In this document: positions 1 to 9,652 of the stretch, piece after piece
Position numbering within the stretch: the first letter of the stretch is position 1
Layout: the number at the start of each line of letters is the position of its first letter
Assembly: GCF_003443875.1 (NCBI RefSeq)
Contig: NZ_CP027482.1
Location: forward strand, 310,001 to 374,000
Length of the DNA: 64,000 nt
From: Aeromicrobium sp. A1-2
GTDB taxonomy: Bacteria > Actinomycetota > Actinomycetes > Propionibacteriales > Nocardioidaceae
Direction of reading: 5' to 3'
The notes under the pieces: model-generated
What the model saw: the letters and a program-made list of their open reading frames with translations, nothing else
What the model was told of the DNA's origin: nothing
Databases searched by the model: none
Made by a program: the position numbers and the translations under genes

Positions 1-682
1 AGCTCGCCAGGGCCGACACGAGATCCGGCTCGGCGTCGGCGAGAACATCGGCCGCGTCCGTCCCGAGTCGGAGGGTCTCGAAGAACACCCCGGAGTCGGC
101 GTTGAGCGTCGTGACGTAGGAGTCCGTGCGGCGGATGAAGTCGGCGATATCGTCGCCGTGGCCCTCGATTGGGGGGGCGACGGTGTTCAGGACCCGGTTG
201 ATCCGTTCGACGTCGACCGACGTGATGAGTCGCCTGGCGTCGTCGAACGTGTCCATCAGCCGAAGTGTGTCGATCGATCGGTCGGCCTGCAGCACATCGC
301 CCGACCTCACGTGTGTCGCCTCGGTTCGGTGGTGGCCCAGCAGCTCGACGTACTCCGATCCGAAGATCGTGTTGGGCAGGATTCGCGCCGTGGCACCGCT
401 CGGGATCGAGGTCGCGTGGCCCGCGTCAACCAGGAGATCGACGCGATAGCCGTCACCGTGCTCGCCGACCCTGAGCACGCGACCGACGATGATGCCGTGG
501 AAGCGCACCTTGGCGCCGGGGCCCAACGAGTCGCCGAGCTCGTCGATCGCGACCGACACCTTCACGTCCTTGCTGACGATCCCGAAGTAGGACAGGCCGA
601 GCCAGCCTCCGGCGCCGACGAGCAGGGTCAGTGCGACGACGGCAAGCAGGGCGCGCTGTGCGGGAGTGGGGTCCTGGCTCAT
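1..682 (-). CDS. MCE family lipid-transport protein (MlaD domain), 3' part beyond the left edge
   Basis: Only the first 227 or so residues are in the window. The protein starts MSQDPTPAQRALLAVVALTL, with one N-terminal hydrophobic segment (about residues 9-30) that should anchor it in the membrane. An MlaD/MCE domain follows (about 38-115), including the GAKVRFHGIIVGRV stretch and the segment ending GSEYVELLG. Family knowledge: actinobacterial Mce proteins are substrate-binding subunits of YrbE/Mce lipid or sterol importers. Its ATG overlaps the stop of the upstream permease gene (ATGA), so it is the third gene of a leftward operon. Substrate cannot be told from sequence. It is most like the first Mce (MceA-type) subunit. 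Confidence 0.9.
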   Translation of the reverse strand, partial: MSQDPTPAQRALLAVVALTLLVGAGGWLGLSYFGIVSKDVKVSVAIDELGDSLGPGAKVRFHGIIVGRVLRVGEHGDGYRVDLLVDAGHATSIPSGATARILPNTIFGSEYVELLGHHRTEATHVRSGDVLQADRSIDTLRLMDTFDDARRLITSVDVERINRVLNTVAPPIEGHGDDIADFIRRTDSYVTTLNADSGVFFETLRLGTDAADVLADAEPDLVSALAS

Positions 683-1518
683 CCGGAGATCGTCACCTGT
701 TGGCCGGGGCCCCACAGCGCCAGTGTCAGGAGGATGTCGACGACCGTGATCGCGATGATGCTCGTCCGGATCGCGCGGCCTGTCGCGCGGCCGACACCCT
801 CGGGGCCGCCCGTCGCGTGGAAGCCGTGATAGCAGTGCACGAGAGTCACCATGGTCGTGAGGACGACGACCTTGACGGCCGAGTAGAGCACGTCCCGCAG
901 TGACACGAAGCTGGTGAAGTAGTGCTCGTACGTGCCGGCCGACTGGTGGTAGAAGACCGTGACGACCCAGTCGGTCGCGACGTAGGTGCCAACCAGGCCC
1001 AGGAGGTACAGCGGAAGCACCATGACGAGGGACGCCACGATGCGGGTCGACACGAGATAGGGGATGGGGCGGATCGACATGGACTCCAGCGCGTCGATCT
1101 CCTCGCTGATCCGCATCGCCCCGAGTCGAGAGGTGAAGCCGCAGCCGATACGAGCGGCGAAGGCCAGCGCCACGACGATCGGGGCGAGCTCACGCGTGTT
1201 GGCGTAGCCGGAGATGAAGCCGGTCAGGGGTGCGAGGCCGATGATGTCGAGCCCGTTGTGACCCTCGAGGCCAACCTCGGTGCCGGTCAGGGTTGCCAGC
1301 AGGAACACCACGCCGACCGCGCCGCCTCCCACCACGAGCAGCCCGCCACCCAGGCTCACCTCGGCGAGTTGGCGACCGATCTGGGCCGGATGGTTGCGGA
1401 TCGCGACGGGGATCCGGGCGATCGCGACGAGGTGAAACCACAGCTGGTCTCCCAGTCGCACCAACGCGCCGAACGGCCAGGAAGGGGGCCGGACGTCGGG
1501 GCTCGCCTGGATCGTCAT
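679..1518 (-). CDS. YrbE4B-like MlaE-family ABC permease of the mce system
   Basis: This 279-residue integral membrane permease belongs to the MlaE/YrbE family, which forms the membrane channel of Mce lipid importers and couples to an Mkl/MlaF-type ATPase not visible here. The family's EExDALExM signature is present at about residues 139-147 (EEIDALESM), and several hydrophobic segments span the rest. The gene is the second of the operon: its ATG overlaps the stop of the first permease by four bases and its own stop overlaps the mce start by four bases. Such ATGA joints indicate translational coupling. Being second of two YrbE paralogues, it is the B-type subunit. Confidence 0.93.
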   Translation of the reverse strand: MTIQASPDVRPPSWPFGALVRLGDQLWFHLVAIARIPVAIRNHPAQIGRQLAEVSLGGGLLVVGGGAVGVVFLLATLTGTEVGLEGHNGLDIIGLAPLTGFISGYANTRELAPIVVALAFAARIGCGFTSRLGAMRISEEIDALESMSIRPIPYLVSTRIVASLVMVLPLYLLGLVGTYVATDWVVTVFYHQSAGTYEHYFTSFVSLRDVLYSAVKVVVLTTMVTLVHCYHGFHATGGPEGVGRATGRAIRTSIIAITVVDILLTLALWGPGQQVTISG

Positions 1519-2345
1519 GCCACGCCGCCGGGGAAGAGTTGGGCGTAGGCCTGTGAGATCACGAAGTTGGCGCCGAACAGTGCGACGAAGTTGACCACGA
1601 CGGCCGAGGTCACGGCATCACTGACGCCCGAGGGCCCGTTCTTGGCGGTGATGCCCTTGTGGGACGCAACGACCGCGCAGAGCACTCCGAAGATCGCGGC
1701 CTTGACCAGCGACAGGATCAGGTCCGAGGGCCGTGCCAGGGTTCCGACCGAGGCGAGGTAGCCACCCGCCGACAGGTCCATCGCCACGACGCTGACCAGC
1801 AGCGTGGTCATGATCGAGAAGAACATCACGACGCCGTTGAGCAGCACCGCCACGGTGACGGTGGCCATGACGCGGGGCAGCACGATCCGCTCGACGACCC
1901 GGACGCCCATGACCTCCAACGCGTCGAGCTCCTCACGGATGCGACGGGAACCCAGCTCCGAGCAGATGGCCGACCCGGCGACGCCGGCGAGCATCAGCGC
2001 CGTGATCATCGGGGCGGCCTGACGGACCACGGCGAGAGTGTTGCCGGCGCCGGTGAAGCCGGAGGCGCCGACCTCCTGCGCGAGCACGCCGACCTGTAGC
2101 GCCAGAATCACGCCGAACGGGATCGAGACCGCAAGCGACGGAAGGGTGCAGACCTTGATCGTGAACCACGTCTGGCGGAGGTACTCCTCGAACGGGAACC
2201 TCCCCGCGAGAAGGCTGCGAGGGATCGACCGGAGAACCTCGACGGCGAGCCAGACAGGTGCCAGCAGATCAACGATCGCACCCTGGGGGGACAGCGCGGC
2301 CCTGGGCCTCCTGGCGGGCTCGGTCTCTACCGCTCGTGCAGACAC
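1515..2345 (-). CDS. YrbE4A-like MlaE-family ABC permease, first gene of the mce operon
   Basis: This 276-residue membrane permease is the A-type partner of the downstream YrbE4B-like protein. It carries the family motif EELDALEVM at about residues 138-146 and multiple hydrophobic helices. The start is the ATG giving MSARAVETEP. The gene lies about 50 bases downstream of a promoter whose -35/-10 spacing is 19 bp, the geometry of MerR-activated promoters, and it is divergent from a merR gene. The Mkl-like ATPase of the transporter is not in the window, which is usual because it is often encoded elsewhere. Confidence 0.93.
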   Translation of the reverse strand: MSARAVETEPARRPRAALSPQGAIVDLLAPVWLAVEVLRSIPRSLLAGRFPFEEYLRQTWFTIKVCTLPSLAVSIPFGVILALQVGVLAQEVGASGFTGAGNTLAVVRQAAPMITALMLAGVAGSAICSELGSRRIREELDALEVMGVRVVERIVLPRVMATVTVAVLLNGVVMFFSIMTTLLVSVVAMDLSAGGYLASVGTLARPSDLILSLVKAAIFGVLCAVVASHKGITAKNGPSGVSDAVTSAVVVNFVALFGANFVISQAYAQLFPGGVA

Positions 2346-2396
2346 CTACACCTCCGGTTCGCGCCAGGAAGACCCTGGACACCATGTGACGCGGCG

Positions 2397-2427
2397 ACTG
2401 TAACAGTGAAAATGTCGAGGTCGTCAA
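2397..2427 (-). promoter_or_regulatory. MerR-type promoter/operator of the mce operon
   Basis: On the minus strand, TTGACG (2427-2422) and TACAGT (2402-2397) are separated by 19 bp. The spacer holds GACATTTTCACTGT (2416-2403), which matches GACATTATTACTGT in front of the divergent merR gene at 12 of 14 positions. An 11-bp palindrome, ACTGTAACAGT (2397-2407), overlaps the -10. A 19-20 bp spacer with an operator inside it is typical of promoters remodelled by MerR-family activators. The promoter assignment is inference; the motif and spacing are read directly. Confidence 0.6.
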
Positions 2428-2499
2428 GCACCATAACGAGGCAGACGTGACCGGGGTCACGCTTTGGGCGGCACGACTTTGCCGCAATTCCAGATCGGA

Positions 2500-2530
2500 T
2501 TGCGCTAACTCAATGACAGTAATAATGTCA
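2500..2530 (+). promoter_or_regulatory. merR promoter with an inverted-repeat operator over the -10
   Basis: TTGCGC (2500-2505) and TAATGT (2523-2528) are 17 bp apart. The inverted repeat TGACA-N7-TGTCA (2514-2530) covers the -10. The GTG start of merR lies seven bases after the hexamer, so the transcript is probably leaderless. An operator over the -10 suggests autorepression, in contrast to the spacer position in the mce promoter. Confidence 0.55.
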
Positions 2531-2535
2531 GGATT

Positions 2536-3255
2536 GTGTCCGTTCTTTCCGACGAGGATTCGTCCCCCCTGCTGACGGTCGACGAGCTCGCCGCCGAAGC
2601 GGGGCTCACGGTCCGCACACTCCGTTACTACGCGAGCATGGGTCTCGTGCCTCCAGCGGTACGCCGAGGCAGGGTTGCGCTGTACGGGCGCGACCACGCC
2701 GCTCGACTGGGACTGGTCCGAGCGCTGCAGGATCACGGATTCACGATGTCCGCGATCGAGAAGGCCATGGCACGGATCCCGGCGTCCGCGGGCGTCGAGG
2801 ACCTCGCGGTACAGAGGGCCGTGCTGACGTCCTGGGCACCTGCAGGACCCGAGGTGCTGGATCGTCGTCAGCTCGACGACCGCGCCGGTCGGGCGCTCGA
2901 CGAGGAGCAGGTGGCGCTGCTGATCGAGACCGGCGTCCTGGAACGGGTCGGCCGCACGTACTCGCCGCTGCCGGGCTTCGAGATGAGCATCGAGCTGCTT
3001 GACGTCGAGGTCCCCGCCGACGGCATCCGCGAGGCCGCCGACGCGATCGAGCGGCACATGGGGGCCCTCACCGACGAGCTCACCGAGATCCTCAGGCGGC
3101 GGGTGCTCGAGCCGTACCGGGCGATTCCGCGCACCGACGAGCAGTCCGACCGCCTGGAGGTCACGATGCAGCGACTGCGCGCCCTGACCCTGCAAGCCGT
3201 TGTGAGCGGGTTCCAGCGGGCCACAAATGCCGTGATCTCGAGGTCGCTGCGATGA
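2536..3255 (+). CDS. MerR-family transcriptional regulator, divergent from the mce operon
   Basis: This 239-residue regulator has an N-terminal MerR winged-helix domain (about residues 12-82) containing LTVDELAAEAGLTVRTLRYY, followed by an unusually long helical C-terminal part of about 150 residues. It contains no cysteine at all, so it is unlikely to sense metals or redox through thiols as classic MerR proteins do; an organic ligand or acyl compound is more plausible (inference). The GTG start has no well-spaced ribosome-binding site and sits seven bases after a -10 hexamer, pointing to a leaderless mRNA. The shared operator motif makes the adjacent mce operon its likely target. Confidence 0.88.
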   Translation: MSVLSDEDSSPLLTVDELAAEAGLTVRTLRYYASMGLVPPAVRRGRVALYGRDHAARLGLVRALQDHGFTMSAIEKAMARIPASAGVEDLAVQRAVLTSWAPAGPEVLDRRQLDDRAGRALDEEQVALLIETGVLERVGRTYSPLPGFEMSIELLDVEVPADGIREAADAIERHMGALTDELTEILRRRVLEPYRAIPRTDEQSDRLEVTMQRLRALTLQAVVSGFQRATNAVISRSLR

Positions 3256-3582
3256 CCGGGTCCGCACCGGCCCGATTTGTGTTTACCACGGCGCTTCTGT
3301 CAGAATAGTTCGGTTGCTCCGGCTCGATCGCTGGGGCGCCGACGTCCGGCCTCTCACGCCGACCAAGACGCCGGTGCCGAAACTGAGATCGAGCTTGTCC
3401 CGCTGCTCACAGTATTGATCGTGAGCGTGGGTCCAACCACCTAACTCGACAAGTGTGTGACGTATGCGCCCGTAGGGCCGCGACACGCCCGACCTCGGGG
3501 GTCGGCGGGAGGAAGAGCCATCTCCCTCGAACCCGGGGCGAGATGACAGCGAAGCGGAACGAAGAAAAGGACTAACGAGAGC
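3256..3582 (+). other. Gene-free leader upstream of the S10 operon
   Basis: This stretch of about 330 bases holds no credible gene. A possible promoter is TTTACC (3282-3287) and AATAGT (3304-3309) with a 16-bp spacer, which would give a leader of roughly 265 nt before rpsJ. A small hairpin, CCGACC-TCGGG-GGTCGG, lies at 3489-3505. A purine-rich run (AAAAGGA) about 11 bases before the rpsJ ATG may be the ribosome-binding site. Promoter and leader are suggestions only; I see no recognised ribosomal-protein leader motif. The str genes (rpsL, rpsG, fusA, tuf) that often precede rpsJ are not here. Confidence 0.35.
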
Positions 3583-3890
3583 ATGGCGGGACAAAAAATC
3601 CGTATCCGGCTCAAGGCCTACGACCACGAGGTCATTGACTCGTCGGCGCGCAAGATCGTGGACACCGTGACACGCACGGGTGCCAAGGTCGCAGGTCCGG
3701 TGCCGTTGCCCACCGAGAAGAACGTGTTCTGCGTGATCCGTTCGCCCACAAGTACAAGGACAGCCGCGAGCACTTCGAGATGCGCACACACAAGCGCCTC
3801 ATCGACATCATTGACCCGACGCCGAAGACAGTTGACTCGCTCATGCGACTCGACCTGCCTGCCGGCGTCGACATCGAGATCAAGCTCTGA
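3583..3890 (+). CDS. rpsJ: 30S ribosomal protein S10, with an apparent one-base deletion
   Basis: S10 is a 30S head protein and, as NusE, a partner of NusB in antitermination. The reading frame is normal for about 55 residues ([17 protein letters not shown] through NVFCVIRSP), then shifts. The rest of S10 continues in the -1 frame ([20 protein letters not shown] through DIEIKL) to a TGA at 3888-3890. The total is 308 nt where an intact 102-residue gene needs 309. The missing base is one C in the CCC run at 3745-3747; restoring it gives the canonical RSPHKYK junction. Because the gene is essential, a sequencing or assembly error is the likeliest cause. It is the first gene of the S10 operon. 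Confidence 0.93.
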
Positions 3891-3904
3891 GGGGGACTGC
3901 GACC

Positions 3905-4561
3905 ATGAGCATCAGCAGCACAGCTACCACGCGCGGCCTCCTCGGCCGCAAGCTCGGCATGACCCAGGTCTGGGATGCCGACAACAAGATCATTCCCGTC
4001 ACCGTGATCGCTGCCGACACCAACGTCGTCACGCAGATCCGTACGCGTGAGACCGACGGCTACTCCGCCGTCCAGCTTGGCTTCGGCGAGATCGACGGCC
4101 GCAAGGTCAACAAGCCGATCACGGGTCACCTCGAGAAGGCCGGCGTGACTCCTCGCCGCCACATCGTGGAGATCCGCACCGAAGCCATCTCGGACTACAC
4201 GCTGGGTCAGGAGGTCTCCCCGGAGATCTTCGCCGCGGGCGACGTCGTCGACGTCACCGCGACCAGCAAGGGCAAGGGCTTCGCCGGTGTCATGAAGCGT
4301 CACGGCTTCCACGGCGTGGGCGCTTCGCACGGCTCGCACCGCAACCACCGCAAGCCCGGCTCGATCGGCGCCTGCGCCACTCCGGGTCGCGTCTTCAAGG
4401 GTCTGCGCATGGCCGGTCACATGGGCGCCGAGCAGGTCACGACGCAGAACCTCAAGGTTCACGCCGTCGACCTCGACAAGGGCGTCATCCTCATCAAGGG
4501 CGCCGTACCTGGCCCCAAGGGCGCACTCGTCGTCATCCGCTCTGCCGTGAAGGGAGCCTGA
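3905..4561 (+). CDS. rplC: 50S ribosomal protein L3
   Basis: This 218-residue protein starts [20 protein letters not shown], with the L3 N-terminal hallmark [11 protein letters not shown]. The long loop that reaches the peptidyl-transferase centre is recognisable as [16 protein letters not shown] followed by a [12 protein letters not shown] stretch (about residues 117-160). Length is normal. A purine-rich GAGGGGG run just upstream acts as the ribosome-binding site. It lies 14 bases after rpsJ and 4 bases before rplD, in the conserved S10 operon order. Confidence 0.98.
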   Translation: MSISSTATTRGLLGRKLGMTQVWDADNKIIPVTVIAADTNVVTQIRTRETDGYSAVQLGFGEIDGRKVNKPITGHLEKAGVTPRRHIVEIRTEAISDYTLGQEVSPEIFAAGDVVDVTATSKGKGFAGVMKRHGFHGVGASHGSHRNHRKPGSIGACATPGRVFKGLRMAGHMGAEQVTTQNLKVHAVDLDKGVILIKGAVPGPKGALVVIRSAVKGA

Positions 4562-4565
4562 ACCC

Positions 4566-5593
<1,028 letters not shown>

Positions 5594-5597
<4 letters not shown>

Positions 5598-5899
5598 GCA
5601 CGATCCACAAGGACCACCGCGACATCTTGATCGCGCCGGTCGTGAGCGAGAAGAGCTACGGCCTCCTCGACGACAACAAGTACACGTTCGTCGTGCACCC
5701 CGACGCGAACAAGACCGAGATCAAGATTGCCGTCGAGAAGATCTTCGGCGTCAAGGTGACCGCGGTCAACACGCTCAACCGCAAGGGCAAGACTCGCCGC
5801 ACCAAGTCGGGGCTGGGCAAGCGCAAGGACACGAAGCGAGCAATCGTCAGTGTCGCCGCCGGCCAGAGCATCGACATCTTCTCGAGCCCGAGCGACTGA
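5594..5899 (+). CDS. rplW: 50S ribosomal protein L23
   Basis: L23 sits at the exit-tunnel rim and docks trigger factor and SRP. The chosen GTG start overlaps the rplD stop (GTGA) and gives [20 protein letters not shown], a normal 101-residue protein. An in-frame upstream extension exists but lies inside rplD and has no L23 similarity, so it was rejected. Conserved features are the [12 protein letters not shown] start and the basic loop [20 protein letters not shown] near residues 60-80. Translational coupling to rplD is likely. Confidence 0.96.
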
Positions 5900-5912
5900 G
5901 GACTGAGGACAT

Positions 5913-6740
5913 ATGGCTATTCGTAAATACAAGCCGACAACGCCGGGCCGTCGTGGCTCCAGCGTTGCCGACTTCGCCGAGATCACCCGCACCACGTCGG
6001 AGAAGTCGCTGACCGAGCCGCTGCCCAAGAAGGGCGGCCGCAACAACCAGGGACGCATCACGACGCGTCACCAGGGTGGCGGACACAAGCGCGCCTACCG
6101 CATCATCGACTTCCGTCGCTACGACAAGGACGGCGTGCCGGCCAAGGTCGCTCACATCGAGTACGACCCCAACCGCACCGCTCGCATCGCGCTGCTGCAC
6201 TACGCCGATGGCGAGAAGCGCTACATCATCGCTCCCGAGGGCCTGAAGCAGGGCATGAGTGTCGAGTCCGGTGTCGGCTCCGACATCAAGGTCGGCAACA
6301 ACCTGCCGCTGCGCAACATCCCCGTCGGCACGCTGATCAACGGCATCGAGCTCCGCCCCGGCGGTGGCGCCAAGATGGGCCGTTCCGCAGGCACCAAGGT
6401 GCAGCTCGTCGCCAAGGAAGGCAACAAGGCGCAACTGCGTCTGCCGTCCGGCGAGATGCGCTACGTCGATGTCCGCTGCCGCGCCACGATCGGTGAGGTC
6501 GGCAACGCCGAGCAGTCCAACATCAACTGGGGGAAGGCCGGACGCAACCGCTGGAAGGGCAAGCGCCCGACCGTCCGCGGTGTCGCGATGAACCCGGTCG
6601 ACCACCCGCACGGTGGTGGTGAGGGCAAGACGTCCGGTGGACGTCACCCCGTCTCCCCGTGGGGCAAGCCGGAAGGCCGCACGCGCAAGCGCAAGGCCAG
6701 CGACCAGATGATCGTCCGCCGCCGCAAGTCCGGCCGCTGA
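5913..6740 (+). CDS. rplB: 50S ribosomal protein L2
   Basis: This 275-residue protein has the universal L2 architecture: an OB-like fold, an SH3-like barrel and the C-terminal peptidyl-transferase-proximal stretch [18 protein letters not shown], with the essential conserved histidine. L2 is needed for subunit association and peptidyl-transferase function. Start ATG follows rplW by 13 bases; length is normal. Nothing odd was seen. Confidence 0.98.
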   Translation: MAIRKYKPTTPGRRGSSVADFAEITRTTSEKSLTEPLPKKGGRNNQGRITTRHQGGGHKRAYRIIDFRRYDKDGVPAKVAHIEYDPNRTARIALLHYADGEKRYIIAPEGLKQGMSVESGVGSDIKVGNNLPLRNIPVGTLINGIELRPGGGAKMGRSAGTKVQLVAKEGNKAQLRLPSGEMRYVDVRCRATIGEVGNAEQSNINWGKAGRNRWKGKRPTVRGVAMNPVDHPHGGGEGKTSGGRHPVSPWGKPEGRTRKRKASDQMIVRRRKSGR

Positions 6741-6757
6741 GAAGGGTTTGTAAACAC

Positions 6758-7039
6758 ATGCCACGCAGTTTGAAGAAGGGTCCGTTCGTTGACGGACACC
6801 TCGAGAAGAAGGTCGACGCGCAGAACACTGCGGAGACCCACACCGTGATCAAGACCTGGTCGCGTCGCTCGATGATCCTGCCGTCCTTCATCGGACACAC
6901 GATCGCCGTGCACGACGGCCGCAAGCACGTTCCCGTGTTCATCACCGATTCGATGGTGGGTCACAAGCTGGGCGAGTTCGCCCCGACCCGCACGTTCCGT
7001 GGGCACGAGAAGGATGACCGGAAGGCGAAGAGGCGATGA
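6758..7039 (+). CDS. rpsS: 30S ribosomal protein S19
   Basis: The start chosen gives [20 protein letters not shown], the canonical S19 N-terminus, and a normal 93 residues. A longer in-frame upstream extension lies within rplB and was rejected. The conserved block [20 protein letters not shown] is present. S19 lies in the 30S head near S13. GAAGGG about 12 bases upstream is a possible ribosome-binding site. The stop overlaps the rplV start (ATGA). Confidence 0.98.
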   Translation: MPRSLKKGPFVDGHLEKKVDAQNTAETHTVIKTWSRRSMILPSFIGHTIAVHDGRKHVPVFITDSMVGHKLGEFAPTRTFRGHEKDDRKAKRR

Positions 7040-7494
7040 GTGCAGCAACCCGTGAAAGCGTGAGCGCTCGGCGCGAGCGTCTGCTGGGTGACGAGCCCGG
7101 TGCGTTCGCCGTCGCGCGTTTCGTCCGTGTCACCGCACAGAAGTCACGACGCATCGCGGATCTGATCCGTGGGCAGTCCGTCGACAACGCGCTGGCGACG
7201 CTGCAGTTCGCGCCGCAGGCCGTTGCCGAGAACTTCTACAAGCTCGTCGACAGTGCCGCGTCCAACGCGGAGACCACTGAAGGCCTCGACCGCTCCTCGC
7301 TGATCATCACCGTGGTGCAGGTCGACGAGGGCCCGACGATGAAGCGTTGGCGCCCGCGCGCCAAGGGTGCGGCCAACCGCATCCTCAAGCGCAGCAGCCA
7401 CCTGACCGTGGTCGTGCAGCCCGCCGAGGTCGTTCAGGCCCGGGTGGACGCGGCCAACATCAAGAACTCCAAGAAGAAGGGCGGGGCCCGATAG
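7036..7494 (+). CDS. rplV: 50S ribosomal protein L22
   Basis: This 152-residue L22 has an actinobacterial N-terminal extension of about 20 residues, then [20 protein letters not shown]. The extended beta-hairpin that lines the exit tunnel is seen as [20 protein letters not shown] (about residues 98-118). A basic tail ends the protein. The start overlaps rpsS by four bases and the stop TAG overlaps the rpsC GTG by one base, so the three genes are tightly coupled. Confidence 0.98.
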   Translation: MSAATRESVSARRERLLGDEPGAFAVARFVRVTAQKSRRIADLIRGQSVDNALATLQFAPQAVAENFYKLVDSAASNAETTEGLDRSSLIITVVQVDEGPTMKRWRPRAKGAANRILKRSSHLTVVVQPAEVVQARVDAANIKNSKKKGGAR

Positions 7495-8345
7495 TGGGAC
7501 AGAAAATCAACCCGCACGGGTTCCGACTGGGCATCTCGACGGATCACAAGAGCCGTTGGTACGCCGACAAGCTCTACAAGAGCTACGTCGGTGAAGACGT
7601 GCAGATCCGCAAGATGCTCACCAAGGGCATGGACCGCGCCGGCATCAGCCGGGTAGAGATCGAGCGCACGCGTGACCGCGTCCGTGTCGATATCCACACG
7701 GCCCGTCCTGGCATCGTCATCGGACGCCGTGGCGCCGAGGCCGACCGCATCCGCGGCGACCTTGAGAAGCTCACGGGCAAGCAGGTGCAGCTCAACATCC
7801 TCGAGGTCAAGAACCCCGAGATGGACGCGCAGCTGGTCGCCCAGGGCGTTGCTGAGCAGCTCTCCGGCCGTGTGCAGTTCCGTCGCGCGATGCGCAAGGC
7901 GATGCAGACGACGATGCGCAGCGGTGCCAAGGGCATCCGTATCCAGTGCTCGGGTCGCCTTGGCGGCGCCGAGATGTCCCGCTCGGAGTTCTACCGCGAG
8001 GGCCGCGTGCCCCTGCACACGCTCCGCGCCGACGTGGACTACGGCTTCTACGAGGCCAAGACGACTTTCGGTCGCATCGGCGTGAAGGTCTGGATCTACA
8101 AGGGCGAGGTTGCGGGCACCCGCGCCGAGCGCGAGGCCGAGGCGGCCAAGCGTGCGGCTGCTCCGGGCAGCAACCGACGTCCCGCGCGTGGCGGAGCCGC
8201 AGGTGGCGCTCGTCGCCCCGAGCGTCCTGCCCGTGAGGACGCCGCTCCCGCCGCCGAGGCACCTGCCACGGCGCCGGTCGTCGAGGCGCCTGCAGCAGCC
8301 GCTGCAGCGCCCGCCGCTGCAGCACCCGAAGGAGGGGAGAGCTGA
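7494..8345 (+). CDS. rpsC: 30S ribosomal protein S3
   Basis: The GTG start overlapping the rplV stop gives [20 protein letters not shown], the canonical S3 start, and 283 residues. The KH domain (about residues 40-105) has the GxxG loop in [15 protein letters not shown]3 forms the mRNA entry with S4 and S5. Residues from about 215 onward form an Ala/Pro/Arg-rich tail, common in actinobacteria and probably disordered. The stop overlaps the rplP ATG by one base. Confidence 0.98.
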   Translation: MGQKINPHGFRLGISTDHKSRWYADKLYKSYVGEDVQIRKMLTKGMDRAGISRVEIERTRDRVRVDIHTARPGIVIGRRGAEADRIRGDLEKLTGKQVQLNILEVKNPEMDAQLVAQGVAEQLSGRVQFRRAMRKAMQTTMRSGAKGIRIQCSGRLGGAEMSRSEFYREGRVPLHTLRADVDYGFYEAKTTFGRIGVKVWIYKGEVAGTRAEREAEAAKRAAAPGSNRRPARGGAAGGARRPERPAREDAAPAAEAPATAPVVEAPAAAAAAPAAAAPEGGES

Positions 8346-8764
8346 TGTTGATGCCCCGCAGGGTCAAGTACCGCAAGCAGCACCACCCCACGCGCCGCGG
8401 TGCGGCGAAGGGTGGCACCGAGCTGGCGTTCGGTGACTACGGCATTCAGTGCGTGACCGCCGCCTACGTGACCAACCGTCAGATCGAGTCCGCTCGTATC
8501 GCCATGACGCGTCACATGAAGCGTGGCGGCAAGGTCTGGATCAACATCTACCCGGACCGCCCGCTCACCAAGAAGCCTGCCGAGACCCGCATGGGTTCCG
8601 GTAAGGGTTCGCCCGAGTGGTGGGTCGCCAACGTCAAGCCCGGCCGCGTGATGTTCGAGCTGTCCGGTGTCGACGAGAAGACCGCCCGCGAGGCCACGCG
8701 CCTCGCGATCCACAAACTGCCCATGAAGGCACGATTCATCTCCCGAGAGACAGGTGAGCTGTGA
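8345..8764 (+). CDS. rplP: 50S ribosomal protein L16
   Basis: This 139-residue protein starts [20 protein letters not shown], the standard L16 N-terminus. It carries the tRNA-contacting segment [17 protein letters not shown] and the [13 protein letters not shown] block. L16 organises the A-site region of the 50S subunit. The ATG overlaps the rpsC stop by one base, and its own stop abuts rpmC. Confidence 0.98.
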   Translation: MLMPRRVKYRKQHHPTRRGAAKGGTELAFGDYGIQCVTAAYVTNRQIESARIAMTRHMKRGGKVWINIYPDRPLTKKPAETRMGSGKGSPEWWVANVKPGRVMFELSGVDEKTAREATRLAIHKLPMKARFISRETGEL

Positions 8765-8988
8765 TGGCGCAGCACACAACCGCAGCAGAGCTGCGTAGCG
8801 TCGCCGCCGATGACCTGGCGTCGAAGCTGGCGGAGGCCAAGGAAGAGCTGTTCAACCTGCGCTTCCAGAACGCCACCGGTCAGCTCGACAACACCGCCCG
8901 GCTCCGGGCAGTGCGCAAGGACATCGCCCGTATCTACACCGTCATGCGCGAGCGCGAGCTCGGCATCGTCGAGGAGGTCCAGGCATGA
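8764..8988 (+). CDS. rpmC: 50S ribosomal protein L29
   Basis: The product is 74 residues ([20 protein letters not shown]), a two-helix protein at the exit tunnel next to L23. A GTG directly before the ATG is also in frame; the ATG is preferred because it is preceded by an AGGTGAG-like ribosome-binding site within the end of rplP. Conserved [14 protein letters not shown] lies mid-protein. The stop overlaps the rpsQ start (ATGA). Confidence 0.97.
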   Translation: MAQHTTAAELRSVAADDLASKLAEAKEELFNLRFQNATGQLDNTARLRAVRKDIARIYTVMRERELGIVEEVQA

Positions 8989-9272
8989 CCGACAAGAACA
9001 CTAAGGACGAGGCAGTGACTGACCGCAGCGCGCGCAAGACCCGTGAGGGTCTTGTCGTCAGCGACAAGATGGACAAGACCGTCGTGGTCAACGTCGAGGA
9101 TCGCGTCAAGCACGCGCTCTACGGCAAGGTCCTGCGTCGCAACATCAAGCTCAAGGCTCACGACGAGGCGAATGACGCCGGCATCGGTGACCGTGTCCTG
9201 ATCATGGAGACACGTCCACTGTCCGCCACCAAGCGTTGGCGCGTCATCGAGATCCTCGAGAAGGCCAAGTAG
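8985..9272 (+). CDS. rpsQ: 30S ribosomal protein S17
   Basis: This 95-residue protein has an N-terminal extension of about 17 residues before the S17 core ([20 protein letters not shown]). S17 is an OB-fold primary binder of 16S rRNA. Its start overlaps rpmC by four bases; rplN follows after 10 bases with GGAG-type spacing. Length is normal for actinobacteria. Confidence 0.97.
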   Translation: MTDKNTKDEAVTDRSARKTREGLVVSDKMDKTVVVNVEDRVKHALYGKVLRRNIKLKAHDEANDAGIGDRVLIMETRPLSATKRWRVIEILEKAK

Positions 9273-9282
9273 GAGACGACGG

Positions 9283-9651
9283 ATGATTCAACAGGAGTCG
9301 CGACTCAAGGTCGCCGACAACACCGGTGCGAAGGAGATCCTTTGCATCCGAGTGCTCGGTGGCTCCGGTCGGCGCTATGCCGGCATTGGTGACACCATCG
9401 TCGCCACCGTCAAGGACGCCATCCCCGGCGGAAACGTCAAGAAGGGTGATGTCGTCAAGGCTGTCATCGTGCGCACCGTCAAGGAGCGCCGTCGGCCTGA
9501 TGGCTCGTACATCAAGTTCGACGAGAACGCAGCCGTCATTCTCAAGGCGGACGGAGACCCGCGCGGAACGCGCATCTTCGGACCCGTCGGCCGTGAACTT
9601 CGCGACAAGAAGTTCATGCGCATCATTTCGCTCGCACCGGAGGTGCTCTGA
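9283..9651 (+). CDS. rplN: 50S ribosomal protein L14
   Basis: This 122-residue protein begins [20 protein letters not shown], the near-invariant L14 N-terminus, and includes [21 protein letters not shown]14 sits at the subunit interface and is the docking site for the silencing factor RsfS. TAGGAGACGACGG upstream holds the ribosome-binding site. It is the first gene of the spc half of the cluster but continues the S10 run without a terminator. Confidence 0.98.
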   Translation: MIQQESRLKVADNTGAKEILCIRVLGGSGRRYAGIGDTIVATVKDAIPGGNVKKGDVVKAVIVRTVKERRRPDGSYIKFDENAAVILKADGDPRGTRIFGPVGRELRDKKFMRIISLAPEVL

Positions 9652-9652
9652 G

